Positions 4,878-5,048 of a DNA stretch of 5,048 nucleotides are shown one piece after another. Below the pieces are notes generated by a model that was not told where the DNA came from, searched no databases, and saw only the letters and a list, made by a program, of their open reading frames with translations. The position numbers and the translations under genes are program-made. Numbering within the stretch: position 1 is the first letter of the stretch; every line of letters begins with the position of its first letter. This stretch comes from Candidatus Altarchaeales archaeon (GTDB lineage Archaea > Altiarchaeota > Altiarchaeia > IMC4 > QMZM01). Location of the stretch: positions 1 through 5,048 of the forward strand of contig QMZJ01000095.1 in assembly GCA_003663115.1 (NCBI GenBank), in the 5' to 3' direction.

Positions 4878-5048
4878 TTATGCATTTATATCCTTATCCC
4901 CTCGCTTCTCACCCTCAAACCTTCGGAGAGCTTTCCCCGGTACCGGAAGTAAGGCTATAAGCAGTATCAAGGCTATAAGCAGTATCCAGGGATCCGTATA
5001 CCATCCAACATTTATACCTGTGAATAGATCAATCCCGCAATAAAGAAG
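4878..5048 (-). CDS. C-terminal end of a membrane-anchored protein (partial)
   Basis: The minus strand is open from the window edge to TAA at 4878-4880, giving the last 56 residues of a protein that begins outside the window. Residues 1-20 of the fragment (LFTGINVGWYTDP included) look extracytoplasmic. They are followed by a strongly hydrophobic helix, WILLIALILLIALLPV, and then a charged tail, GKALRRFEGEKRGDKDINA. The positive residues after the helix suggest that the C-terminus is cytoplasmic. Six helix residues are encoded by an exact tandem duplication. The stop is 22 bases from the convergent winged-helix stop. Function unknown. This reading is preferred over the overlapping plus-strand ORF from 4852 because it gives a coherent helix plus charged tail and reaches the window edge. 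Confidence 0.7.
   Translation of the reverse strand, partial: LLYCGIDLFTGINVGWYTDPWILLIALILLIALLPVPGKALRRFEGEKRGDKDINA
4951..4986 (-). repeat. 18-bp perfect tandem repeat (two units) in a TM helix
   Basis: AAGGCTATAAGCAGTATC occurs twice head to tail (4951-4968 and 4969-4986) with no mismatch. Read on the minus strand in the frame of the partial membrane protein, each unit contributes I-L-L-I-A-L, so the duplication is in frame and lengthens the hydrophobic segment by six residues. Confidence 0.95.

Noticed and set aside
4852..5043. Plus-strand ORF of 63 residues overlapping the winged-helix stop by ATGA
   Set aside because: Composition is low in charged residues with no recognisable pattern. 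The opposite strand gives a coherent transmembrane helix with a charged tail, open to the window edge.

Overview
The window looks archaeal. Three signals support this: TATA-like elements about 23-26 bases ahead of likely leaderless start codons, a Shine-Dalgarno (GGTGATC) matching the archaeal 16S 3' end ahead of ilvC, and a long TyrA of the archaeal type. AT-rich intergenic DNA and frequent ATA/AGA/AGG codons fit a moderately AT-rich, possibly thermophilic euryarchaeote. I cannot name the lineage from sequence alone.

Layout. (1) 59-847 (+): a secreted, methionine-rich lipoprotein of LolA-like appearance. (2) 854-1837 (-): ilvC, ketol-acid reductoisomerase, whose stop lies 6 bases from the lipoprotein stop. 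(3) 1887-3209 (-): tyrA, prephenate dehydrogenase, just upstream of ilvC on the same strand. Its C-terminus resembles the FDX-ACB domain of phenylalanyl-tRNA synthetase beta. (4) 3210-3487: a 278-base divergent intergenic region. It holds a perfect 54-base second copy of the tyrA 5' end, a 30-base imperfect palindrome and several TATA-like candidates. (5) 3488-4855 (+): a 455-residue protein with apparently three winged-helix segments, probably a regulator, function unknown. (6) 4878-5048 (-): the C-terminal 56 residues of a membrane-anchored protein running off the window, whose transmembrane helix contains an in-frame 18-base tandem duplication.

How the genes fit together. tyrA and ilvC form a small amino-acid biosynthesis pair (tyrosine branch; valine/leucine/isoleucine pathway), probably co-transcribed with a possible extra promoter before ilvC. 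The divergent winged-helix gene could regulate across the shared intergenic region, but only position suggests this.

The most unusual items are the duplicated tyrA start and the small ORF it creates, which ends 5 bases before the tyrA start codon, and the tRNA-synthetase-like C-terminus on TyrA. I see no CRISPR array, tRNA, rRNA, transposase or obvious multi-gene defence system.
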